Below, piece by piece: positions 1 to 5,551 of a stretch of DNA of 5,576 bases; the stretch's first letter is position 1, and each line of letters begins with the position of its first letter. A model generated the notes under the pieces. It did not search any database and was not told where the DNA came from. It saw only the letters and a list, made by a program, of their open reading frames with translations. The stretch comes from Akkermansiaceae bacterium UBA1315 (GTDB taxonomy: Bacteria; Verrucomicrobiota; Verrucomicrobiia; Verrucomicrobiales; Akkermansiaceae), in NCBI GenBank assembly GCA_002307065.1, contig DBTN01000001.1, positions 1-5,576 of the forward strand, in the 5' to 3' direction. Made by a program: the position numbers and the translations under genes.

Positions 1-252
1 CTGAGTGATACGAGATCAAAACCGTTGCCATTTCATCGGACCAACGGTCCGTGATTCGTTAGCCCAGGCCATCGGCCTGGGAAATGAATCTCCAAATTTT
101 CAGCACACCAACGGTGGGCGATACCGGTTTGGCGACTAAGAGGAAATCGTCACGTCTCGCTCCCCGTTGGGGCGCACATAAACGAATGTGAATTCCCCAG
201 GGCGACGCCCTGGGCTAAAGGATCACGGACCGTTGGTCCGGAAGAACGAGTC
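1..252. repeat. Direct repeat copy A: MITE/REP-like element with nested palindromes
   Basis: This segment recurs at 371-622 with about ten differences over ~250 bp. Inside it, 37-240 forms one imperfect inverted repeat with three hairpins per arm: H1 37-51 (CGGACC-AAC-GGTCCG), H2 63-81 (CCCAGGCC-ATC-GGCCTGGG), H3 106-116 (CACC-AAC-GGTG), H4 162-172 (CCCC-GTT-GGGG), H5 196-214 (CCCAGGGC-GAC-GCCCTGGG) and H6 226-240 (CGGACC-GTT-GGTCCG). H6 is the exact reverse complement of H1, H5 approximates that of H2 and H4 that of H3, so the arms mirror each other. There is no transposase and no credible ORF. The design resembles non-autonomous palindromic elements (REP/BIME or MITE), but the family is not identified. 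The left end coincides with the window edge, so the copy may extend further. Confidence 0.85.
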
Positions 253-370
253 CGCTTTTCTCTGGCGCAGATGATGGGATTCCACGGATTTCACCCATTG
301 AGAAAGAAGATGGAGTCCGCCGAATCTGTTAAATCTATAATATACAGGGATCTTTCGCAACTGATCGATT
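253..370. other. Spacer between the two repeat copies, no gene
   Basis: This 118-bp stretch separates the two repeat copies and is not duplicated within the window. It is more AT-rich than the genes and has no ORF worth calling. Segments such as CACGGATTTCA (near 283-293) and GAATCTGTTAAATCT (near 322-336) recall a class of dispersed intergenic repeats that I associate with several GC-rich phyla, but that is memory only and not testable here. Confidence 0.5.
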
Positions 371-622
371 CTGAGTGATACGAAATCAAAACCGTAGCCA
401 TTTCTTCGGACCAACGGTCCGTGATTCGTTAGCCCAGGCCATCGGCCTGGGAAATGAATCTCCAAATTTTCAGCACACCAACGGTGGGCGATACCGGTTT
501 GGCGGCTAAGAGGAAATCGTCACGTCTCACTCCCCATTTGGGGCGCACATAAACGAATGTGAATTCCCCAGGGCGACGCCCTGGGCTAAGGGATCACGGA
601 CCTTTGGCCCGGAAGGCGAGTG
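371..622. repeat. Direct repeat copy B: MITE/REP-like element with nested palindromes
   Basis: This is the second copy, in the same orientation as copy A, offset by 370 bp and by 371 bp after a one-base insertion in the H4 loop. Its hairpins are H1 407-421, H2 433-451, H3 476-486, H4 532-543, H5 567-585 and H6 597-611. H4 differs from copy A (CCCCATTTGGGG instead of CCCCGTTGGGG) yet still folds, gaining an A-T pair. H6 carries a T-to-C change that puts an A-C mismatch in its stem, so this end is partly decayed. The conserved unit also includes 36 bp to the left of H1. This means either that flanking DNA was duplicated together with the palindrome or that the mobile unit is larger than the palindrome. 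Confidence 0.85.
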
Positions 623-644
623 TTCCGTTGTATCCTCGGAAATT

Positions 645-763
645 ACCTCAGCCTAGACGACACTGCATCCCAATCGATACCTCAGCCTAGACGACACTGC
701 ATCCCAATCGATACCTCATCCTAAACGATACCTCATCCTAAACGATACTTATGCTTTTACGAA
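645..763. repeat. 17-bp tandem repeat array (six clear units plus one decayed)
   Basis: Units begin at 645, 662, 679, 696, 713 and 730, each exactly 17 bp. Units 1 and 3 read ACCTCAGCCTAGACGAC, units 2 and 4 read ACTGCATCCCAATCGAT, and units 5 and 6 read ACCTCATCCTAAACGAT. Units 1-2 and 3-4 are thus perfect 34-bp dimers, while 5 and 6 are perfect 17-bp monomers. Unit 2 matches unit 5 at 13 of 17 positions and unit 1 matches unit 2 at 10 of 17. A seventh stretch at 747-763 still matches unit 5 at about 9 of 17. There are no spacers, so this is not CRISPR. It lies just beyond the 3' end of the GYF_2-RDD gene. An iteron-like protein-binding array is possible, but simple replication slippage explains it equally well. 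Confidence 0.85.
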
Positions 764-769
764 AACGAC

Positions 770-1615
770 CTAGTGGCGCTTTGGTAGATGCCAAGGCGGA
801 TTTTTTTCGAACTGTTCCTTGAGTGCGGGATACAGATCGGAGGAATGCTTGAAGATATACGGCGCGATCACGGCCATCTGCACTTGCGCGGCGATGTAGA
901 AGAGGGCGATGACGATCGGAATGATCCAAAGTCTCAACGGCTTGGATTCGACTTGGTGATTTCCGAGATAATCCCAGATCGGTTTGCCGAGTTTTTTGGC
1001 GGTGAAAAAGCTGACGGTTTGGCAGAAAATCGAAAGCAGCGGCCAGCCAAAACCGATTCCGGCGATGAGCACACGGACCGCACGGTGAGTCGAAGCGGCA
1101 AGCGTGAGCAACGAGCCGTCGCTGTTGACGACGCGGAGGCCGAGCAGCGCCTTCCCCGGAGTCGTGGCGAATTTGTGGATGAGAATAATTTCCAATACAA
1201 ACCACGGCACGAATTGTAAAAACATTTGCCACGGATTGAGCAGGATCGCTTCAATATTGCGCCGGGCGAACCACATCAGCAGCCACCACACGGCGGCGTA
1301 AAGAATCAGGTCCAACCAACGGGCTAAAAACCGCCGGGCAAGACGCGGTGGTGGAGCAACCGGTGGCGGAACCGGGACAGTGGGCGCGCTGGGGATTTCG
1401 ACCTCTTTGACCGGTTCTGGAGTTTTCACCGCTTTCTGAAGCTGCGAAAATTCGTGCTTAAAAAGATCGATTTCCGAAAACGGCCGCCACGAATCCAAGC
1501 CATCGTGCCAGGCGGGGGAATCGGGCGAAATTTCACCGGCGTTGATACGGCGACGGACTTCGTAGTCTTCGATCGGGCCGACTTTTTCGCCGTTGCGAAT
1601 GATCCAGATTTCCAT
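770..1615 (-). CDS. GYF_2 and RDD domain membrane protein
   Basis: The 281-residue protein begins with a GYF_2-type domain (residues 1-50) showing the spaced pattern W4, G9, G13-P14, G27, W36, G39, W43 and P45. A charged, proline-rich linker follows (about 62-92, with runs such as PVPPPVAPPP). An RDD-family membrane domain covers about 93-250; it has the arginine/aspartate-bearing first helix (LARRFLARWLDL, D102), the conserved TTPGKALLGLRVV motif at 151-163, and hydrophobic segments near 103-118, 130-146, 183-203 and 229-250. RDD proteins are integral membrane proteins of mostly unknown function, some implicated in ion transport. GYF_2 domains are thought to be cytoplasmic protein-binding modules, which would put the N-terminus inside the cell. 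The ATG at 1615 lies 3 bp after the permease stop, so co-translation with the permease is likely. There is no Shine-Dalgarno motif. Confidence 0.85.
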   Translation of the reverse strand: MEIWIIRNGEKVGPIEDYEVRRRINAGEISPDSPAWHDGLDSWRPFSEIDLFKHEFSQLQKAVKTPEPVKEVEIPSAPTVPVPPPVAPPPRLARRFLARWLDLILYAAVWWLLMWFARRNIEAILLNPWQMFLQFVPWFVLEIILIHKFATTPGKALLGLRVVNSDGSLLTLAASTHRAVRVLIAGIGFGWPLLSIFCQTVSFFTAKKLGKPIWDYLGNHQVESKPLRLWIIPIVIALFYIAAQVQMAVIAPYIFKHSSDLYPALKEQFEKNPPWHLPKRH

Positions 1616-1618
1616 GAT

Positions 1619-3238
1619 TTATAAATTGCGCAGGGATTTTGCAGCATCGCTGCGGGCTGCGAAAAACGCAGGCACGAGAGCCGCGAGCGAGCACAGGACA
1701 AAAGCCATCAAAGCGAAAACCGCTTGTTCGGCCGGATTGTTGTGAGCGGGTAGAACTCCAAATCCGGTGAATGACGATGAAAAGGGATCAAAGCCCACGG
1801 TCCGCAGCGCCGATTGCAGCGCTCCGCGGAAATGAATGACCAGTCGCCCAATTCCGACGCCGAGGATCGCCCCGATCACGCCGAGAATCATGCCTTGGTA
1901 AAGGAAAACGCGGACGATCTGACCGGGCGCGGCACCGAGCGCTTTCATCACACCGATTTCCCGCCGCTTCTGGATCGTCACCGTGAACATCACCGCCATC
2001 ATCGAGAAAGCGGAAATGAGAACGATGAACGAAAGCGCGAAATACATCATGCCGCGCTGTTGATTGATCAGTCCGAAAAACGCCTGATGCTCCTCGCCCC
2101 ACGTTTTCAAACTCCAACTCGCTCCCAAAATCGGTCTCGCCTCCAGCGCGACTTCATCGGCGAGATAGGCATCATCCAATCTGAGCGCGATTCCCTGAAC
2201 CGCATCACCCAAACCGGCCAGATCTTGCCCAAGCGGCAATGGCACAAAAATATCCGGCGTCACCGCCATTTGCGACGCCTTGTAAATCCCGGTAATCGTC
2301 GCCTCTTTTGGGAGGACGATGCTTTTCAGCCCTTTTAGCGTTTCACCGTCCATCTTTTCCGGATCGCTCGTTTGCAACTCGGTGATCGCTTCGTCGATGG
2401 TAGCCTTCGTTTCTTTGGTGAAACGAAAAACCCCGGCAGTTTCATCTTTCTCCGACTCATCCATGGCGATGAGGATCGCTTCTAACAACTCTTCCTCGGG
2501 CTGGCGGATGTCCTGAAGACGGATGCTGTCGAAACCGGTATAAGTTTCGGTATAAACGGCAGCGGGCAATAAAAACTGGTCGTCCTTTTCGCTCCACGAA
2601 CTGGAAAGCGTCTCGGTCGTTTTTTTCCAAACATCCGCATACGCCTCGCGGATCGGTGGATTCTCGGTGGATTTGTAGGCATTCATCACCGACTCGAAAT
2701 TTCTTGTGGAATAAAGCCGGACACTGTCGCCGACCCGGAGCGGGGGATTAAAACTGTCGGCAAGGATCGATGAAATCACCACCCGGTCATCGATGCCGAG
2801 ATCGGCGGAAGATTCCGGGTGATCCGGGTCGAGCATTTCCTGGATGCCCTCGACTTGGCCGGGGTCGGATGTGTCGATGGCGCGGAAAAAAACCGGTCGC
2901 TGCCAAGAGCCGACGTCGATGATCACATTGTCCGAAACAAAGGCGGTCGCGGCTTGGACGTGCGGAAGTTTTTTCGCTTCGAGCGCCGCGTTTTGCCAAT
3001 CGATGAGCGGGCCGCCGCCGGATTCAGCCGACCGGTTGATCAGGATGTGCGGGGTGAATCCGAGGAGTCGCTTTTTCACGTCGCGTTCAAGACCGGCGTA
3101 GACCGCCATGACCACGACGAGCACAAGCACGCCGAGCATCACTCCGATGAGCGAGATCAGAGTGAACGACGAAAGGACGGCGCGGCGCGGATTGAGGTAG
3201 CGCCGGGCAAGAAGGAAGCTGAAAGATCGACGTTTGAT
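1619..3238 (-). CDS. LolC/LolE-type (FtsX/MacB superfamily) ABC transporter permease
   Basis: Starting from the ATC at 3238 the product is 539 residues. The N-terminus carries the family's typical SFLLARRYLNPRR stretch, then transmembrane helix 1 (about residues 24-48), a large periplasmic domain, and a FtsX-type C-terminal domain: a helix near 400-418, the coupling-helix sequence KRREIGVMKALGAAPGQIVR (about 424-443), a helix near 446-470, and a last helix near 506-529 ending in PAFFAARSDAAKSLRNL. This matches permeases that, with a LolD-like ATPase, extract lipoproteins from the inner membrane. It is longer than the usual ~410 residues because of an acidic helical insertion at about 180-307. 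No ATPase gene is in the window. No ATG, GTG or TTG exists between the in-frame TAG (3248-3250) and the GTG at 3142, which would cut off the conserved N-terminus. I therefore place the start at ATC 3238 with a weak TAGG four bases upstream. Lol-type is likely, but the substrate is unproven. Confidence 0.8.
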   Translation of the reverse strand: MKRRSFSFLLARRYLNPRRAVLSSFTLISLIGVMLGVLVLVVVMAVYAGLERDVKKRLLGFTPHILINRSAESGGGPLIDWQNAALEAKKLPHVQAATAFVSDNVIIDVGSWQRPVFFRAIDTSDPGQVEGIQEMLDPDHPESSADLGIDDRVVISSILADSFNPPLRVGDSVRLYSTRNFESVMNAYKSTENPPIREAYADVWKKTTETLSSSWSEKDDQFLLPAAVYTETYTGFDSIRLQDIRQPEEELLEAILIAMDESEKDETAGVFRFTKETKATIDEAITELQTSDPEKMDGETLKGLKSIVLPKEATITGIYKASQMAVTPDIFVPLPLGQDLAGLGDAVQGIALRLDDAYLADEVALEARPILGASWSLKTWGEEHQAFFGLINQQRGMMYFALSFIVLISAFSMMAVMFTVTIQKRREIGVMKALGAAPGQIVRVFLYQGMILGVIGAILGVGIGRLVIHFRGALQSALRTVGFDPFSSSFTGFGVLPAHNNPAEQAVFALMAFVLCSLAALVPAFFAARSDAAKSLRNL

Positions 3239-3278
3239 GCAGCCTAGCTAAACGCTGAGCGACGCGGCGGCAAGAGAT

Positions 3279-3296
3279 ACCGGTTTGAAAACCGGT
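3279..3296. other. Small perfect hairpin between parB and the permease gene
   Basis: ACCGGTT (3279-3285) and AACCGGT (3290-3296) form a 7-bp stem with a 4-base loop, in the 75-bp gap after the parB stop. There is no T-run on the minus-strand downstream side, so it does not look like an intrinsic terminator. It may act as an RNA processing or stabilising stem, or be a protein-binding palindrome. The 11-mer GATACCGGTTT (3276-3286) also occurs in both 5' repeat elements (near 120-130 and 490-500), perhaps by chance. Confidence 0.5.
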
Positions 3297-3313
3297 TGCG
3301 ACGATCCAATCGG

Positions 3314-4216
3314 TCAATCACCCGGCGGCAGGCCGAGCAAATCGAGCACGCGCTGGAGGTCATCGTCGCCGTAATACTCGATCTCGATTTTACCCTTTTT
3401 CGCCGAGTGCTGGATCGACACGTGAGTTGCAAAAGCCTCTCGTAACCGGTTGGTAACGGCGCGGATATGGACGTCGACCTCACGGCTGGGGCCGGATTTT
3501 TTCGGTTCGCCCGGAGCAACCGGTGGCTCAGCAAGAAAGGACTGGGCGAGCTTTTCCGCCGCGCGGACGGTGAGCTTGCGGCGCAAAATCTGATCGGCGG
3601 CGAGGAGCTGGGTCGGATGATCTTTGATCGAAAGGATCGCTTTGGCGTGGCCGACGGAAAGCAGGGCCTGGGCGACGAGCGCCTGGACGTCCGCGTGCAG
3701 ATCGAGCAGGCGCATGGCGTTTGCGACGCTGGCCCGGGATTTGCCGACGCGGCCGGCGATTTCTTCCTGTTTCAGAGAAAATTCTTTCGCGAGGCGAACG
3801 TAACCGGCGGCTTCCTCCATCGGGTTCAGGTCTTCGCGCTGAAGGTTCTCGATCAACGCCATTTCCAAAACATCGCGGTCCGATGCTTCGCGTTCGATGA
3901 TCGGCACCGTAGCGAGACCGAGTTTTTTCGACGCGCGCCACCGGCGTTCACCGGCGATCAGCTCCAGCTTTCCGTTTACCGAGCGGACGATCAGCGGCTG
4001 GATGATGCCATGTTGGCGGATCGATTCCACCAGATCGTCCAGCGGGGATTCGATGAAAGTCATCCGCGGCTGCAGCGGGCTGGGAACGATGTGGTCCAGC
4101 GGCACATCGCGGACGCGGTTCAAATCATCTGAGGCAACCGGAGCGTCGGTCGCGCCGCCGCTGGGATGCTTCTTGATGAGAGCGCCGAGTCCTTTTCCGA
4201 GTGCCTGTTTCGCCAT
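3314..4216 (-). CDS. parB: Chromosome-partitioning protein ParB (Spo0J/Noc family CTPase)
   Basis: This 300-residue protein has the full ParB layout. The N-terminal ALGKGLGALI motif (5-14) is the usual ParA-contact region. The CTP-binding domain contains PSPLQPR (45-51), GIIQPLIVR (70-78), GERRWRA (89-95) and ENLQRE (123-128), the conserved CTPase boxes. A helix-turn-helix for parS recognition lies at about 149-173 (KQEEIAGRVGKSRASVANAM), followed by the GHAKAIL motif (189-195). A C-terminal dimerisation domain occupies about 248-296, after a Pro/Ser-rich linker. ParB loads on parS sites as a CTP-gated clamp and, with ParA and SMC, segregates the origin region. The ATG at 4216 is chosen because MAKQALGKGLGAL is the family's normal N-terminus; the frame remains open upstream to 4360 but that stretch is not ParB-like. 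No parA adjoins it, which is unusual, and no Shine-Dalgarno motif is present. Confidence 0.95.
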   Translation of the reverse strand: MAKQALGKGLGALIKKHPSGGATDAPVASDDLNRVRDVPLDHIVPSPLQPRMTFIESPLDDLVESIRQHGIIQPLIVRSVNGKLELIAGERRWRASKKLGLATVPIIEREASDRDVLEMALIENLQREDLNPMEEAAGYVRLAKEFSLKQEEIAGRVGKSRASVANAMRLLDLHADVQALVAQALLSVGHAKAILSIKDHPTQLLAADQILRRKLTVRAAEKLAQSFLAEPPVAPGEPKKSGPSREVDVHIRAVTNRLREAFATHVSIQHSAKKGKIEIEYYGDDDLQRVLDLLGLPPGD

Positions 4217-4439
4217 GGGGCGGGGAGCATTAGCAGGACCCACTCGGAAATCCAAGCGGATTTCGAAATGTTCCACGAACGATTTCCGGTTTCGGCTCCG
4301 CTCCGGCAATCCGATCAAGGGTGCCCGAAAATCGTGCCCGAGCTTACGGCCCACTCGCATCTAACGAAAAATGGAAGCATTTCCTTGGCTCGGACACGGC
4401 GATTTTGTAGGGTCTGGGTGTCGGCCGTTTAAACATTGA

Positions 4440-4468
4440 TTGATTTCATGAGACTATAGTCATATAGA
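4440..4468 (+). promoter_or_regulatory. Candidate distal sigma-70-like promoter for the response regulator
   Basis: TTGATT (4440-4445) and TATAGA (4463-4468) are separated by exactly 17 bp, each matching 4 of 6 consensus bases. The spacer contains the perfect palindrome GACTATAGTC (4452-4461), which would fit an operator overlapping the -10 region. A 9-bp direct repeat GATTTCATG (4442-4450 and 4478-4486) brackets the palindrome and -10. The resulting leader would be about 140 nt. This is a weak consensus call. Confidence 0.35.
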
Positions 4469-4520
4469 CAGATGTCCGATTTCATGGTCGATTGACACAT
4501 CCGCGTTGATTGAACTGCGT

Positions 4521-4539
4521 CCCCCCAAACTCCCCCCCC
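4521..4539. repeat. Two poly-C tracts (C6 and C8) upstream of the response regulator
   Basis: C6 (4521-4526) and C8 (4532-4539) are separated by five bases, about 80-95 bp upstream of the response regulator start. Homopolymer tracts of this kind are prone to slippage and could change promoter spacing or leader length. C-tracts also occur near the right end of the window (5507-5512 and 5530-5536), so they may simply be a habit of this genome's spacers. Confidence 0.6.
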
Positions 4540-4581
4540 ATCAGGTTGCCCCATTCACTGAGCGATAGAACTACATCTGTA

Positions 4582-4608
4582 TTGCGTCTGAATCACCTGA
4601 ATTATAAA
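4582..4608 (+). promoter_or_regulatory. Candidate proximal promoter giving a nearly leaderless mRNA
   Basis: A TATAAA hexamer (4603-4608) lies 8 bp before the ATG at 4617, with a poor -35 candidate TTGCGT (4582-4587) at 15-bp spacing. A transcript starting about 7 bases after this -10 would begin at or next to the ATG. The absence of any Shine-Dalgarno motif in the preceding bases agrees with leaderless or AT-rich initiation. The AT-richness could instead simply keep the start codon unstructured. Confidence 0.3.
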
Positions 4609-4616
4609 TATCAAGT

Positions 4617-5267
4617 ATGAATCGTGAGCGAGGCAAGGTCTATGTGGTCGATGACGATTCGGACATTGTTTGCGGGATGTCACAACTGATTCGAGCCGAA
4701 GGCCTCGACGTTGAAGATTTCAATTCACCGGTAAAGTTTATGGCGTACATGAAAAACGCCGAACTGCCGGACAGCGCGACTTGTATTCTTTTGGATATGT
4801 CCAGACCCGAAGTCGAGGGTCTCGGAGTGCAACATTTTTTAAAGACGCTGGGTGACATCCACCCGGTGATTTTCATCTCTTCCCATGGAGATGTCCATAC
4901 CACTGTGCGCGCGATCAAGGCGGGCGCGATGGATTTTCTTGAAAAGCCATTCGGTGAGGAGGAGTTGATATCCATCATCCGCAAGGCCCTGGAGGAAAGT
5001 CGTTTGCTGCGTCGGCAAAACGAAATGCGAGCCGAGGCCATCAGAAGAGTCGCGTCCTTGACCCATAAGGAAAAAGAAGTGTTGGAATACATCCTTGCTG
5101 GCTTTCTCAACAAGCAGATCGCCGACGCCCTCGACATCGTGGAAGGTACCGTGAAGACCCATCGAGGTCGAGTCATGGAAAAGATGGGGGTGCAGTCCGT
5201 TCCGGATCTGGTGCGAGTCAGTCAGATCGCGGGGGTTTCGCCTGCCGAGTTAAATGATATTTTGTGA
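4617..5267 (+). CDS. FixJ/NarL-type two-component response regulator
   Basis: This 216-residue protein has a receiver domain (about 7-124) and a LuxR-type helix-turn-helix (about 146-205). In the receiver, the acidic pocket is D12-D13, the phosphoacceptor is D60 in CILLDMSRPE, the switch Ser is S88 in FISSHGD, and the conserved lysine is K110 in FLEKPF. The SHGDVHTTVRAIKAGAMDFLEKPF stretch (in two parts, 89-104 and 105-112) is characteristic of the FixJ/TodT branch. A charged helix (121-143) links to LTHKEKEVLEYILAGFLNKQ (147-166) and the recognition helix EGTVKTHRGRVMEKM (175-189). Phosphorylation by a sensor kinase should permit dimerisation and promoter binding. All catalytic residues are present, but no kinase gene lies nearby, so it is an orphan within this window. 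It diverges from parB. Targets cannot be inferred; FixJ-like members usually activate transcription. Confidence 0.93.
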   Translation: MNRERGKVYVVDDDSDIVCGMSQLIRAEGLDVEDFNSPVKFMAYMKNAELPDSATCILLDMSRPEVEGLGVQHFLKTLGDIHPVIFISSHGDVHTTVRAIKAGAMDFLEKPFGEEELISIIRKALEESRLLRRQNEMRAEAIRRVASLTHKEKEVLEYILAGFLNKQIADALDIVEGTVKTHRGRVMEKMGVQSVPDLVRVSQIAGVSPAELNDIL

Positions 5268-5551
5268 TTCTTGTCGCGAAGTCGCAGGGCGGTCGAGGGG
5301 CAAAACCGTGCACTGGACGGCACTGCGCGATGGAATCGATTTTGCGGACTGAAGATATGTGACTTTGGTCTCATATACGGCTTTGGGAACTTTGATAATC
5401 TCCGGACAGATGGTGCCGGGTTGATGAATCCCGCCCATTTCCCCTCGAAGCTCATTCCTCCGTGGGGCGTGTTCATCATCGATTCCCCCTGTGCCTTTTC
5501 TGGTAGCCCCCCTTTCTCTTAAATTTTCTCCCCCCCAGTGGCCCAATGTTT
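5268..5551. other. Right-hand intergenic region, no supported gene
   Basis: After the response regulator stop I see no convincing coding region on either strand: open frames of 83-106 codons exist but contain no domain motif and look compositional. No hairpin followed by a T-run, as expected of an intrinsic terminator, was found. Small inverted matches such as CGGG/CCCG around 5417-5434 are too weak to call. C-tracts occur at 5507-5512 and 5530-5536. Confidence 0.5.

Larger units (their letters stand above)
4217..4616. other. Divergent intergenic region between parB and the response regulator gene
   Basis: This 400-bp gap separates the start codons of two divergent genes and should hold both promoters. 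I see no tRNA, ORF or riboswitch I can name. The parB-proximal half (4217-4430) has gene-like composition. It contains a GTTC-CAC-GAAC palindrome (4270-4280), which partly resembles half of a parS site, and a CGGGCAC direct repeat (minus strand, near 4325-4345). The other half (4430-4616) is more AT-rich, with repeats, C-tracts and promoter-like sequences listed separately. Confidence 0.6.

Noticed and set aside
223..465. 80-codon open frame on the minus strand across both repeat copies
   Set aside because: It runs through the palindromic elements and their spacer, has no domain and is explained by the repeat sequence.
1..622. Complete insertion sequence or phage remnant
   Set aside because: There is no transposase, integrase or phage gene in the window; only non-coding repeat DNA is visible.
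645..763. CRISPR array
   Set aside because: The units are directly adjacent with a 17-bp period, no spacers and no cas genes.
738..1254. Open frames overlapping the GYF_2-RDD gene on both strands
   Set aside because: They are Arg/Ser/Ala-rich shadows of a gene with clear domain motifs; the RDD frame accounts for the region.
3087..3317. Minus-strand frame with a TTG start overlapping the parB stop
   Set aside because: Its product has no recognisable motif and overlaps the permease N-terminus in another frame. A frameshift joining it to the permease is not needed, because the conserved N-terminus is already in the permease frame.
4269..4284. Possible parS site (TGTTCCACG...)
   Set aside because: Only the left half matches TGTTTCACGTGAAACA (8 of 9 bases); the right half does not, so it is at best a degenerate half-site.
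4217..4360. 48-residue N-terminal extension of ParB
   Set aside because: The open frame continues to 4360, but the added residues do not resemble ParB, whereas MAKQALGKGLGAL is the usual N-terminus.
4492..4497. Perfect TTGACA -35 hexamer
   Set aside because: No -10-like sequence lies 15-19 bp downstream, where the sequence is GC-rich and runs into the C tracts.
5271..5522. 83-codon plus-strand frame after the response regulator, and overlapping minus-strand frames
   Set aside because: It needs a TTG start four bases after the stop, has no motif and a composition unlike the neighbouring proteins.
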